Positions 1 through 7,509 of a DNA stretch of 20,239 nucleotides are shown in pieces (position 1 is the first letter of the stretch; the number at the start of each line of letters is the position of its first letter). A program made the position numbers and the translations under genes. Below the pieces are notes generated by a model. The model saw only the letters and a list, made by a program, of their open reading frames with translations. It did no database searches and was not told the origin of the DNA. This DNA comes from Actinomycetes bacterium (GTDB lineage Bacteria > Actinomycetota > Acidimicrobiia > Acidimicrobiales > Palsa-688), in the NCBI GenBank assembly GCA_021808665.1, contig JAKBBA010000058.1, positions 1 through 20,239 of the forward strand. The letters run 5' to 3'.

Positions 1-416
<416 letters not shown>

Positions 417-495
417 CGTCAAGTGGGCATACACGCGGATCGGTGCGCTACGCCATGAGCCGGCTGACCTGGCATCCCTCCCACGCCTTGGACAT

Positions 496-524
496 GGAGG
501 ATCGGTGAGTTCGACCGATCCTCC
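496..524. repeat. Perfect 11-bp inverted repeat (terminator or operator)
   Basis: GGAGGATCGGT at 496-506 is followed after a 7-nt loop by its exact reverse complement ACCGATCCTCC at 514-524. It lies between the TIGR03086 fragment and the lipoprotein gene. No T-run follows on either strand, so it is either an intrinsic terminator without a U-tract, as is common in actinobacteria, or a protein-binding dyad upstream of the lipoprotein gene. Confidence 0.6.
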
Positions 525-667
525 CGAGCTCTTTCCATCGCGTCCGACCTGCGGAGCCCGCCCGGTTCGTTGTGGAGGGGAGGTCGATCAGCTACTGTTC
601 GGCCTCAACTAGCCCCGCTAGCTCAGAGTGCGGAGGCGGGGGCAACAGAGGGGAACGGGGGCAGGCG

Positions 668-1720
668 GTGTTGCGGATTACTTGGCGTTGTTTCCTCGGG
701 CCAGTGGTCGTGGCGTCCGGTATGGCGCTGGTCGCCTGTGGCTCGACGACTCATCCTTCGGGGACGAGCGTTGTCGGGGGAGCGACGACTGCTCCGGGAT
801 CCAATTCGGTGGCGAGCTCGGGTGGGGGAGCCCTGAACCTGGCCCGGCTCTCCAGCCTGACCGACTACTCGTTTACCGCGACCGCGGGGAACGCGGGGTA
901 CACCTTCACCGTCACCGGCGAGGTACACGACCCCACCGATTGGCAGACCCATTCGGCCACTCCCGCCGTCACCAACTACGACGTAGGTGGCCGTGGTTAC
1001 GCCATCGCCATCGGACAGGTCACCCCGGTGAGCTTCAAGACTCCCGAAGGGCTGACTCACCTCGACGGCGAAACGACCTATGCACAGGCGCTCGTCGGCT
1101 ACACCCATGTGACCGGGATCCGGATCGCGACTGCCGGCCCTTGCCGCGTCGCGGGAGTGGAAGGAACCACGTACCAGGTCAAGACCCCGGGTGCCAGCGC
1201 ATCGTTGCTGTTGGAGACGGCGACCGCCTGTGTCGCCAATGGGTCGGGCGCCCTGCTCTCCTACTCGTCCGGTGTGGGGGGATCGGCCGCCAGCGCAGTG
1301 CATATCGCAGGAGCCGGAACCTCGTTCACGGTGACTGCCATCGGGGGGATCGGCCCGATCGCAGCACCTGGGCCGACTCCGACCACGTCCGTCCCGACCA
1401 TACCGCCCAACCTGGGCAGCGCTCCCGGCTTGCCGGCCGGCTTCCCCTCACAGGTCCCGGTGCCGCCGGGCCAGATCAGCTCCAGTACCGCCCTGGGCTC
1501 GGCGAAATGGTACGTCCAGCTGACCGAGAGCGGCTCCGCCGCGTTGGCGGACTACGTCAAGGTGCTCCAGGGCAAGGGCTTCAACGTGGTGAGCTCGACG
1601 AACTCGGCGGCGGCTGATGTGGCCACGCTCGCCGACGGGTCCTTCCAGGTGCAGGTGGAGCAGATTTCCATCCCCGGACAGGGCGTGTCGCTGGCGGTCA
1701 CCGTTGCGAGCAACTCCTAG
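668..1720 (+). CDS. Predicted secreted lipoprotein of unknown function
   Basis: This is a 350-residue protein with a clear lipoprotein signal: positive N-terminus, hydrophobic core and lipobox LVAC with the lipidation cysteine at about residue 24, followed by a Ser/Thr/Gly-rich tether. I chose GTG at 668 because it gives a signal peptide of normal length and has purine-rich sequence just upstream. The frame is open back to 572, but that extension would bury the signal. The mature part has a beta-rich first domain (about residues 50-215), a Pro/Thr linker (about 220-265), and a C-terminal domain of about 75 residues that ends in alternating hydrophobic strands. It should sit on the outer face of the membrane. 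I recognise no family and assign no activity. It appears monocistronic. Confidence 0.75.
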   Translation: MLRITWRCFLGPVVVASGMALVACGSTTHPSGTSVVGGATTAPGSNSVASSGGGALNLARLSSLTDYSFTATAGNAGYTFTVTGEVHDPTDWQTHSATPAVTNYDVGGRGYAIAIGQVTPVSFKTPEGLTHLDGETTYAQALVGYTHVTGIRIATAGPCRVAGVEGTTYQVKTPGASASLLLETATACVANGSGALLSYSSGVGGSAASAVHIAGAGTSFTVTAIGGIGPIAAPGPTPTTSVPTIPPNLGSAPGLPAGFPSQVPVPPGQISSSTALGSAKWYVQLTESGSAALADYVKVLQGKGFNVVSSTNSAAADVATLADGSFQVQVEQISIPGQGVSLAVTVASNS

Positions 1721-2189
1721 CCGGGCTCTCGCCCGTCAGTCGGGTGTCAGGCCGGGCACTTCGACGCCGGCCGGTTTGGCTGAGTGGGACGACGACGTTC
1801 GTAGCGGATAAGCCTGTTCCGTCGCGACCCGCGAACGGCAATCGGAGGGATCGTCGTCCTTGGCACGTTGCCTGCCATCCGGCGGTGGCAGTACCGCCGT
1901 GAGCACACCGGACGGACGATACTCCCTGCCGGCGCGCTTCAGGCGCAGCAACCACCCGGCAGTAAGAGCAGTTGAGAGGCACTGGACACTCGTGAGCGGC
2001 GGTTTCGTACTGCCGAAAAACAACTGACCGGACTGTCGGACTCGTCTCCGTCCGGGTGTCTTCGCGGGGATGGGTCGCAACGGACGCCGCCACCCAACGG
2101 CGACCCGACGTCGCCGGGCCCGCCGAACTGAAATAGGCGGGGTTCTCTGGCAGCCATGCTCGGCCCCTCGGCCTGTCGATCGACCCGAC
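1721..2189. other. Intergenic stretch, no convincing gene
   Basis: Several reading frames are open here on both strands, including a minus-strand frame of 114 codons at 1736-2080, but none has a ribosome binding site or any recognisable motif. A short stem (CGGGC, loop TCTC, GCCCG at 1722-1735) directly follows the lipoprotein stop and could aid termination. The rest may be decayed DNA linked to the phosphatase remnant that follows. Confidence 0.4.
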
Positions 2190-2377
2190 GTTGGGTGCGA
2201 GGTCGGGGGCTACCAGGCCGACACGGTCACGCTCCCGGCGGGTGACCGGCTGGTGATACGGCCGACGGCTACCTCGAGCGAGGGCCCGCGCTGGTCGGCA
2301 TCGACGAGTACCTCCACAAGGGAGGAGCCACCGTCACCGAGGAACTCGCCTGCCTCGTTGGCTCCGAGATACAGTAA
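2190..2377 (+). pseudogene. PP2C/SpoIIE-type phosphatase remnant with a frameshift
   Basis: From 2190 one frame encodes GGYQADTVTLPAGDRLVI, matching the segment of SpoIIE-type PP2C serine phosphatases just before their YTDG motif (GDRL followed by a TDG). The expected continuation, DGYLERG and then a short helical stretch, appears from 2264 in another frame and ends at TAA 2375-2377. One base is missing between 2259 and 2263. The fragment lacks the N-terminal sensor, most of the catalytic domain and the final strand. In these families the phosphatase acts on anti-anti-sigma proteins or produces regulated responses to light or stress. Here nothing functional can remain. The assignment rests on a short region, so it is moderate. 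Confidence 0.45.
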
Positions 2378-2406
2378 CAAACTAGCGAGGAAAACAGGAG
2401 CAAGCG

Positions 2407-2889
2407 ATGAGTCACGGCGACGGGCCCACAGTTCCGAGTGGTCGGGGCGACGAGTTGGTCCGCACTCACGTCGACCGCTACCTCGCCTCCGACGGCGAGC
2501 AGCTCTCAGAGGCGGCGAACGATTTTGGGGCCTCCGAGCGCATCTTGACCCAGCTCGCGCTCGCCGCGCGACCGGGAGACGCCACAGTAGTCCTCAGCGT
2601 TTCGGACGCCAGTTCGAGCGTCTTTCGGGCGATCGCCGTCGCGAGGGAGATCGGTGTAACAACCATTGGAGTCGTCAGAAGCGCCGACTCTCCCGTTGGA
2701 TACCTCTGCGACCGTGCAATCGACTTTGGCTGCAGTGAACCCGGCCTGGCGGAGAATGCCGCGCAGATTGTCGGGCGTGGAATCTACTGCCGGTTCATGG
2801 GGAGCTCGCACATCGGTACGGCGCCGCACGCGCTACCGAACGGCCGCACCGCCGACTCCTCTGCAAGTACTTCCAGCGACGAGATGTGA
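2407..2889 (+). CDS. SIS-domain (GmhA-like) protein lacking its N-terminal part
   Basis: The product is 160 residues. Residues about 30-125 match the second half of sugar isomerase (SIS) domains of the phosphoheptose isomerase type: ANDFGASERILTQL, then ARPGDATVVLSVS, FRAIAVAREIGVTTIGV and the LCDRAIDF strand. The first half of the fold, including the usual GNGGSA phosphosugar-binding loop, is absent and I cannot find it upstream in any frame. The second loop, normally STSGNS, reads SVSDASS, so the Gly and Asn are replaced. The last 25 residues are Ser/Thr-rich and low in complexity. ATG at 2407 has a good AGGAG at 2396-2400. The stop overlaps the next start (GTGA, 2886-2889), indicating translational coupling. 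It may be a truncated relic, a non-catalytic sugar-phosphate sensor, or half of a hetero-oligomer. Confidence 0.6.
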   Translation: MSHGDGPTVPSGRGDELVRTHVDRYLASDGEQLSEAANDFGASERILTQLALAARPGDATVVLSVSDASSSVFRAIAVAREIGVTTIGVVRSADSPVGYLCDRAIDFGCSEPGLAENAAQIVGRGIYCRFMGSSHIGTAPHALPNGRTADSSASTSSDEM

Positions 2890-3644
2890 CGTTGTCGATC
2901 GAGAGTCGCGGAGTCGCATTAGTGACCGGGGGCGGCCGCGGCATCGGGGCTGCGACGAGCCGTCGGCTCGCCGCCGACGGCTGGACCGTCTGTCTAACAT
3001 ACGCAAAGGACGAACGCTCGGCCGCCGCTGTAGTAAGTGATATCCAAGTTGGGGGAGGACGAGCACGAGCAGTGCAGGCCGACATCAGCGACGAGGCCGC
3101 AGTGATTTCCGCCTTCGCTCACGCGGATGACCTCGGCAGTCTCACGGCTCTGGTCGCCAACGCCGGCATCGTTGGTCCTGTAACGCGCGTCGATGCCATG
3201 GATGCGCGCCGCGTACGGAAGATCTTTGACGTCAACGTCATTGGCACGATTTTGTGTTGCCGCGAAGCGGTTATTCGGATGTCTCGGCTCCGCGGCGGAG
3301 ATGGCGGGTCGATAGTCCTCATCTCGTCGGCGGCCAGTAGACTTGGCTCCCCTGGAGAGTACGTGGACTACGCGGCATCCAAAGGGGCTGTCGACACGCT
3401 TGGCGTCGGGCTTGCGAAGGAAGTCGCGGGAGAAGGTATCCGAGTAAATGTGGTCCGCCCTGGCATTATCGACACCGACATCCATGCGAGCGGCGGTCAG
3501 TCCGATCGAGTGCAACGGCTGGGCCCGACACTCCCCCTTGGCCGGGCAGGCACGGCGGACGAGGTTGCCTCGGCGGTGCGCTGGTTTCTGGCCGATGGCA
3601 CCTATTGCACGGGCGCCCTTCTTGATGTCGCCGGCGCCAGGTAG
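2886..3644 (+). CDS. Short-chain dehydrogenase/reductase (FabG-like, classical SDR)
   Basis: This is a full-length classical SDR of 252 residues. It has the TGGGRGIG dinucleotide loop at 14-21, ADIS with the adenine-ring Asp at 66, NAG at 92-94, and the catalytic tetrad Asn117, Ser148, Tyr162 and Lys166 (YAASK). The PGIIDTDIH segment and the C-terminal TGALLDVAGAR strand are complete. It should catalyse an NAD(P)-dependent alcohol/ketone interconversion in the cytoplasm. Sequence tone is closest to 3-oxoacyl-ACP-reductase-like and sugar or polyol dehydrogenases, and substrate cannot be read from motifs. It starts at GTG overlapping the stop of the SIS-domain gene by four bases, so the two are cotranslated. 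This supports, but does not prove, a role in sugar-derivative metabolism. Confidence 0.9.
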   Translation: MTLSIESRGVALVTGGGRGIGAATSRRLAADGWTVCLTYAKDERSAAAVVSDIQVGGGRARAVQADISDEAAVISAFAHADDLGSLTALVANAGIVGPVTRVDAMDARRVRKIFDVNVIGTILCCREAVIRMSRLRGGDGGSIVLISSAASRLGSPGEYVDYAASKGAVDTLGVGLAKEVAGEGIRVNVVRPGIIDTDIHASGGQSDRVQRLGPTLPLGRAGTADEVASAVRWFLADGTYCTGALLDVAGAR

Positions 3645-4261
3645 CACCATGGCGGACCTCGCTAGCCCCTTCAGCGTTGCCGACTGCCTCACGCTATTGG
3701 TCTCGCAGGCCCGAAGCGGCAAGCCGTCTCATAAGCGAAGAAGTCTTCGGGCGTGCGGACTTAGGTAGCGCGGGCTGCGTCGCGCCAGAGCGGATTGGCT
3801 TTACATGAGCTCACCAGTCCTCAGCGAGGAGGGGCGGCGCCGCAGGCGAAGGCGGGCACGAGTGAACGGCGAGAGGCACAAAGCTCAGCAGTGATGACCG
3901 CCTGCCGGGGAAAGTTGCTCAGGGCATCCAGAAGAACGTCACGAGAACCCGAAGGTGCCGCTGTCGGGCGGGCTCGACGGGTCCGGCGTTCTCGTACGGT
4001 TAGGTTCCCGGTCAGGTTGAGGAATGTGGACGGCATGATCGAGAGTGTCATGAAGCTCCGTGCGACCCTGAAGCGGCCAGCCCAAGATCAGTTGTACGGA
4101 TACAGTCACATGCGTTCGTCGACACGATGACGGACGGCTGCCTCCAGCGGGTTCGTCTGTCGGTCGCTGTGGGGACCTGCGGCGGCGACCCACAACCCGT
4201 CCGACGCTATTGACGGCAGGCGTCCGCGAGTCAGGGCTGCGTCTGGGGCAGACTCTGGGCC
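3645..4261. other. 617-bp gap; one doubtful 39-codon ORF
   Basis: An ATG at 3649, four bases after the SDR stop, opens a 39-codon frame ending at 3768 (starts MADLASPFSVADC). It has a weak ribosome binding site and resembles nothing I know; it could be the leftover start of a third operon gene. The rest of the stretch has no convincing coding frame, remnant, RNA gene or strong hairpin. Confidence 0.35.
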
Positions 4262-4618
4262 ATGACTGCACCCGAGCCGCGGACGTTCGCCGACCAGTGG
4301 ATCAAGGCCTGGAACGCGCGTGATGTGGAGGCCGTCTTGGCTCATTATGCGGACGACGTCGTCTTCACCTCACCTACCGCTCTTCGAGTCGTCCCCGAGA
4401 GCGGCGGCACCGTCGGCGGCAAGGAGGCCCTTCGAAGCTACTGGACGCTTGCCCTGGAAGCGAACCCGGACCTCAAGTTCGAGCTTCTCGAGGTCTACGC
4501 CGGTGTCGACACCATCGCGCTGCACTATCGAAACCAACGGGGCGGCTTGATCGTCGAGGTCCTGACCTTCCTGGACGGCCTCGTAGCAGTCGGACATGCC
4601 ACCCACCTGCAGCATTGA
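4262..4618 (+). CDS. SnoaL-like / NTF2-fold protein
   Basis: This 118-residue protein has the standard layout of the SnoaL-like NTF2 superfamily. An N-terminal helix with WIKAWNARDVEAVLAHYADDVVF is followed by a short helix around GGKEALRSYW, then the curved beta sheet LKFELLEVYAG, IALHYRNQRGG and LIVEVLTFLDG. Length and order are normal. Members form a conical pocket and may be isomerases, hydrolases or simple ligand binders, so no reaction can be assigned. ATG at 4262 gives a family-typical N-terminus; there is no strong Shine-Dalgarno. It stands alone between noncoding stretches. Confidence 0.85.
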   Translation: MTAPEPRTFADQWIKAWNARDVEAVLAHYADDVVFTSPTALRVVPESGGTVGGKEALRSYWTLALEANPDLKFELLEVYAGVDTIALHYRNQRGGLIVEVLTFLDGLVAVGHATHLQH

Positions 4619-4888
4619 GCCCAGCGACCGGCACCGACGCTCGCCGATCGGCTGGCGGCTCAATGGCCCGGTCGCCGTTCGGCTGCTCGGCGTTGGGCGA
4701 TGGTTTTCCATCGGGCGGCTGCTAGCACCCAGCTGCACTGATCAACGGTGCTCGGAGTTCTCGGCACCTCGGGGGCGCTGATCGTGCTGCTGATCGGAAA
4801 TCTGCCGCCCGTCGCCGGTGATGCTGGTCGCTTCCGCCGGGCTGACATCGCAGATGCCGGGATCGTGGCGAGGGTGATCCCTTAATGG
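4619..4888. other. Intergenic, with a possible membrane-segment remnant
   Basis: Between the convergent SnoaL and MarR genes, a plus-strand frame from GTG 4748 to TAA 4883-4885 encodes 45 residues with one hydrophobic segment (SGALIVLLIGNLPPVAG) and then a charged tail. It has no evident ribosome binding site. It may be a decayed piece of a membrane protein, or chance. Confidence 0.3.
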
Positions 4889-5407
4889 TCAGTGCGGGGA
4901 TGCCGGCTGGTCATGGCGCAAGCTTGGCAGGTCGGCCGACGCGAGACGGAGCGCACGGTCGAGCAGCAGGCTTGCTTGCTTGAGTTGCGTCGTTCCGAGC
5001 TCGTTGCCTAGGCGGTCGGCCCACGTCCGCTGGGCGTGCTGAATCGTTCGAAGGCTGGCGAGACCGTCGGGCGTTAGGCGGAGCAGGCTCGCTCGTTGGT
5101 GGCGCGGGTTGGTGTCGTAGCTGGCAGCGCCGCAGTCGACGAGTAGGTCGGCGAGGCGTTGCACTGCCTGGCGGGCGTGGCCGATCGCCCGAGCGATGTC
5201 GGCCACGGTGGCTGGTTGGTCTTGGATCTGCTCGAGCACCAGCCACCGGGCCAGGGTCTGGCCGCCGACCTTCGCGATCTCTTCGCCGGCGGCGGTCAGC
5301 TCGTGGTTGAGCGGGAACACCCGCATCAACAAGTCGGTGAAGGCCGCTCCAGCTGGCGACCATCCGGGCGCCTCACTCTTGACAACATGTTGCGCTTGCG
5401 GTAACAT
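4889..5407 (-). CDS. MarR-family transcriptional regulator
   Basis: This 172-residue winged-helix regulator has an N-terminal dimerisation helix (FTDLLMRVFPLNHEL, about 23-37), ARWLVLEQIQDQPATVADIA, a recognition helix around ARQAVQRLADLLV (about 78-90), a wing with the conserved D-x-x-R-like turn (DTNPRHQRASLLRLT, about 98-112), and a C-terminal dimerisation helix. It should be a homodimeric, ligand- or redox-responsive repressor. ATG at 5407 is preferred because the family N-terminus starts before Met28 and because a TAGAAT box sits exactly six bases upstream, predicting a leaderless mRNA. It is divergent from the reductase/epoxide hydrolase/glycosylase operon, with its start inside a dyad that covers that operon's promoter. 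I infer autoregulation and control of that operon. Cys92, at the end of the recognition helix, is the only cysteine. Confidence 0.88.
   Translation of the reverse strand: MLPQAQHVVKSEAPGWSPAGAAFTDLLMRVFPLNHELTAAGEEIAKVGGQTLARWLVLEQIQDQPATVADIARAIGHARQAVQRLADLLVDCGAASYDTNPRHQRASLLRLTPDGLASLRTIQHAQRTWADRLGNELGTTQLKQASLLLDRALRLASADLPSLRHDQPASPH
5379..5407 (+). promoter_or_regulatory. Promoter of the NmrA/epoxide hydrolase/glycosylase operon
   Basis: A consensus -35 TTGACA (5379-5384) and a -10 TAACAT (5402-5407) are separated by 17 bp. Transcription would start near 5414, leaving a short leader with AAGGAG at 5424-5429, seven bases before ATG 5437. The -10 overlaps the divergent MarR start codon. 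Confidence 0.65.
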
Positions 5408-5414
5408 ATTGTCA
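5380..5414. promoter_or_regulatory. 35-bp operator-like dyad, probable MarR site
   Basis: TGACAACATGTTGC (5380-5393) and GTAACATATTGTCA (5401-5414) form an inverted repeat with 12 of 14 matching positions around a 7-bp centre. Each arm is itself near-palindromic (CAACATGTTG at 5383-5392; TAACATATTG at 5402-5411), so two dimers could bind 19 bp apart. It covers the whole plus-strand promoter and touches the minus-strand -10, as expected for a shared repressor site. Confidence 0.65.
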
Positions 5415-5422
5415 TTCTACCA
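5408..5422 (-). promoter_or_regulatory. Extended -10 of the MarR gene (leaderless)
   Basis: On the minus strand TGG-TAGAAT (5422 to 5414) is followed by six bases and then the MarR ATG at 5407. TAGAAT matches the -10 consensus at five of six positions and carries the upstream TG of extended -10 promoters. No -35 is evident. The expected transcription start coincides with the A of the start codon. Confidence 0.6.
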
Positions 5423-5436
5423 GAAGGAGAGAGATC

Positions 5437-6282
5437 ATGACGTTTCTTGTCACCGGAGCGACCGGCCCTATCGGGCGCAGCTTGGTCGCCCAGCTGCTCT
5501 ACGCCGGCGCCGCGGTTCGGGTGACCACCCGGGATCCCGCAAAGGCACAATTCCCGAGTGCTGTCGAGGTGGTGGCGGGGGACTTCGCGAGCGGGGACCT
5601 GCCTCCGAATGCCCTGTCGGGCGTTGCGAAGGCTTTCGTCTTCCCCGCCTTGGGTGGGATCGACGGGTTCTTGGCCACGGCCGTCGAGGCGCAGGTCCCC
5701 CAGCTGGTCCTGCTCTCCTCGCTGTCGGCTGCCGGCGAGCACGATCGCGACCACGGATCGATGAGCAACGTGCACCACCTGGCCGTCGAGCAGGCGGTCG
5801 TCAAGACGGACATCCCCACCACCGTGCTTCGTCCGGGCGACATGGCCAACAACCTGTTGTACTGGGCGTGGAGCGTCAAAACGTCCGGGACGGTCTATGG
5901 CCCGTACCCGACGTCCGCCCAGGCCCCGATCCACGAGGCGGACATCGCCGCGGTCGCCGCGGCCGCCCTGCTCGAGGATGGGCATGCGGGAAAGACCTAC
6001 GCGATGACGGGCCCGCAAGCACTCAAACGGACCGAGCAGTTGGCCACGATCGCGACAGCCATCGGCGCCGAGCTGCAGTTCGTGGAGATCTCACCAGAAG
6101 CATTCGCCGAGCAGATGGCCCAGTTCATGGCGCCCGGCGCGATCAAGATGCTTCTCGACTACTGGTCAGACACCGTCGACGAGCCCGACGTGCCACGACC
6201 CACCGTCGAGCAGGTCACCGGCCGGCCCGCCCGCACCCTCGCCGAGTGGGCTACCGATCACCGAACGGACTTCCTGGCCTGA
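5437..6282 (+). CDS. NmrA-like NAD(P)-binding protein (atypical SDR)
   Basis: This is a 281-residue atypical SDR of the NmrA/quinone-reductase-like group. The Rossmann loop TGATGPIG is at residues 6-13, followed by VRVTTRDP with Arg32 in the position that favours NADP. LVLLSSLSAAG is at about 90-100 and RPGDMANNLL follows in the middle. There is no YxxxK dyad, as in NmrA-type proteins, so it may be a reductase of quinones or reactive carbonyls, or a redox sensor. Its C-terminal third carries the usual helical substrate cap. ATG at 5437 has AAGGAG at 5424-5429. It is first in an operon with the epoxide hydrolase (71-bp gap) and the glycosylase (1-bp gap), and is divergent from the MarR regulator. 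Confidence 0.85.
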   Translation: MTFLVTGATGPIGRSLVAQLLYAGAAVRVTTRDPAKAQFPSAVEVVAGDFASGDLPPNALSGVAKAFVFPALGGIDGFLATAVEAQVPQLVLLSSLSAAGEHDRDHGSMSNVHHLAVEQAVVKTDIPTTVLRPGDMANNLLYWAWSVKTSGTVYGPYPTSAQAPIHEADIAAVAAAALLEDGHAGKTYAMTGPQALKRTEQLATIATAIGAELQFVEISPEAFAEQMAQFMAPGAIKMLLDYWSDTVDEPDVPRPTVEQVTGRPARTLAEWATDHRTDFLA

Positions 6283-6353
6283 GGCCCAAACCCTCGCCGC
6301 AGGTTCGCCCGGCGGAGCGACCCCGCAACCCGACTCGAAGGAGAAGCACCATC

Positions 6354-7508
6354 ATGGACCCCGACAGGATCGAACCGTTCACGATCGAGATCCCCGACAG
6401 CGATCTCGTCGATCTTGGCGATCGCCTGGCGCGCACGAGGTTCCCGGCCCCGCTACCTGGTGACTCCTGGGACACCGGGGTACCGGTCGCCTACCTGCGT
6501 GCACTGGTCGAGTACTGGCAACACGGCTACGACTGGCGGTTGGCCGAGCGGGCGATCAACGCCTGGCCCCAGTACCTCACCAACATCGACGGCACCCGCA
6601 TCCACTTCCTCCACGTGCCGTCGCCGAACGCGAGCGCACTGCCGCTTGTGATCACCCATGGCTGGCCGGGATCGGTGGCCGAGTTCCTCGACATCATCGG
6701 CCCGCTCGCCGACCCGGCAAGCCACGGCGGGGACCCCGCCGACGCCTTCCACGTCGTGATCCCTAGCCTGCCAGGATTCGGCTTCTCCGGACCGGTCCCC
6801 GACTCGGGCTGGAACGCGGAGCGGATCGCTCGCACCTGGGCCGAGCTCATGCGCCGCCTCGGCTACGACCACTACGGGGCACAAGGAGGCGACATCGGAG
6901 CCGGCGTCTCAGTGGCGCTCGGCGGAGCAGCACCTGGTCACGTCGTCGGCATCCACGTGAACGGCAGCATCGGCATGCCCGATCCCGATGCGAGCGAAGC
7001 AGAGCAGGCCACCATGACCGACCTCGAACGCCGCCGCGTCGCATCGGTCCAAGAGTTCATGCGCGAGCAATTCGGCTACATCGCCATCCAATCGACCAGA
7101 CCCCAAACCTTGGCGGCAGCGCTCGTCGACTCTCCGGTCGGACAGCTGGCTTGGATCGTCGACAAGTTCCGGGAATGGACTTACCCGCGCGAAGCCCTGC
7201 CCGACGCCGTCATCGATCGGGACCGGCTCCTCACCAACGTCATGATCTACTGGCTGACCGGCACCGGTGGCTCCTCGGCCTACGTCGGCTATGCCCAGCC
7301 GCCACCCGAAACGCACCACGAGTCATCGACGGTCCCCACCGGCGTGATCATGTTCGACCACGACGTCGGTATCCGCCGCTACGCCGGAGCCGCCAACATC
7401 ACCACCTGGACCGACATCGACCGCGGCGGTCATTTCGCCGCTCTCGAGGAGCCGAACCTGCTCGTCGAACACGTACGTGGGTTCTTCCGCGACCTGCGCA
7501 GTCGCTGA
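6354..7508 (+). CDS. Epoxide hydrolase (EHN-type alpha/beta hydrolase)
   Basis: This 384-residue protein has the EHN N-terminal domain of microsomal/juvenile-hormone-type epoxide hydrolases (about 6-110; IEIPDSDLVDLGDRLARTRF) and an alpha/beta hydrolase core. HGWPGS at 103-108 forms the oxyanion hole, GGDIGAG carries nucleophile Asp180, and DRGGHFAALEEP carries His360 of the charge relay; the acid is probably Asp335 or Asp337 in FDHD. It should add water to an epoxide through an ester on Asp180, giving a diol. All key residues and full length are present, so it is likely active. ATG at 6354 has AAGGAG at about ten bases upstream; the frame is open further back but overlaps the preceding gene. 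It is the middle gene of the MarR-controlled operon. Its natural substrate is unknown. Confidence 0.92.
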   Translation: MDPDRIEPFTIEIPDSDLVDLGDRLARTRFPAPLPGDSWDTGVPVAYLRALVEYWQHGYDWRLAERAINAWPQYLTNIDGTRIHFLHVPSPNASALPLVITHGWPGSVAEFLDIIGPLADPASHGGDPADAFHVVIPSLPGFGFSGPVPDSGWNAERIARTWAELMRRLGYDHYGAQGGDIGAGVSVALGGAAPGHVVGIHVNGSIGMPDPDASEAEQATMTDLERRRVASVQEFMREQFGYIAIQSTRPQTLAAALVDSPVGQLAWIVDKFREWTYPREALPDAVIDRDRLLTNVMIYWLTGTGGSSAYVGYAQPPPETHHESSTVPTGVIMFDHDVGIRRYAGAANITTWTDIDRGGHFAALEEPNLLVEHVRGFFRDLRSR

Positions 7509-7509
7509 G

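Noticed and set aside
1736..2080. Minus-strand open frame of 114 codons after the lipoprotein
   Set aside because: No ribosome binding site, no motif, and unremarkable composition for an open frame in high-GC DNA.
3795..4130. Plus-strand frame of 111 codons before the SnoaL gene
   Set aside because: Arg/Ser-rich with no ribosome binding site or recognisable segment.
5196..6353. Plus-strand frame open upstream of the epoxide hydrolase, giving a 770-residue protein
   Set aside because: The extra part is arginine/proline-rich shadow of the MarR and NmrA genes; ATG 6354 has a good ribosome binding site and the family N-terminus.
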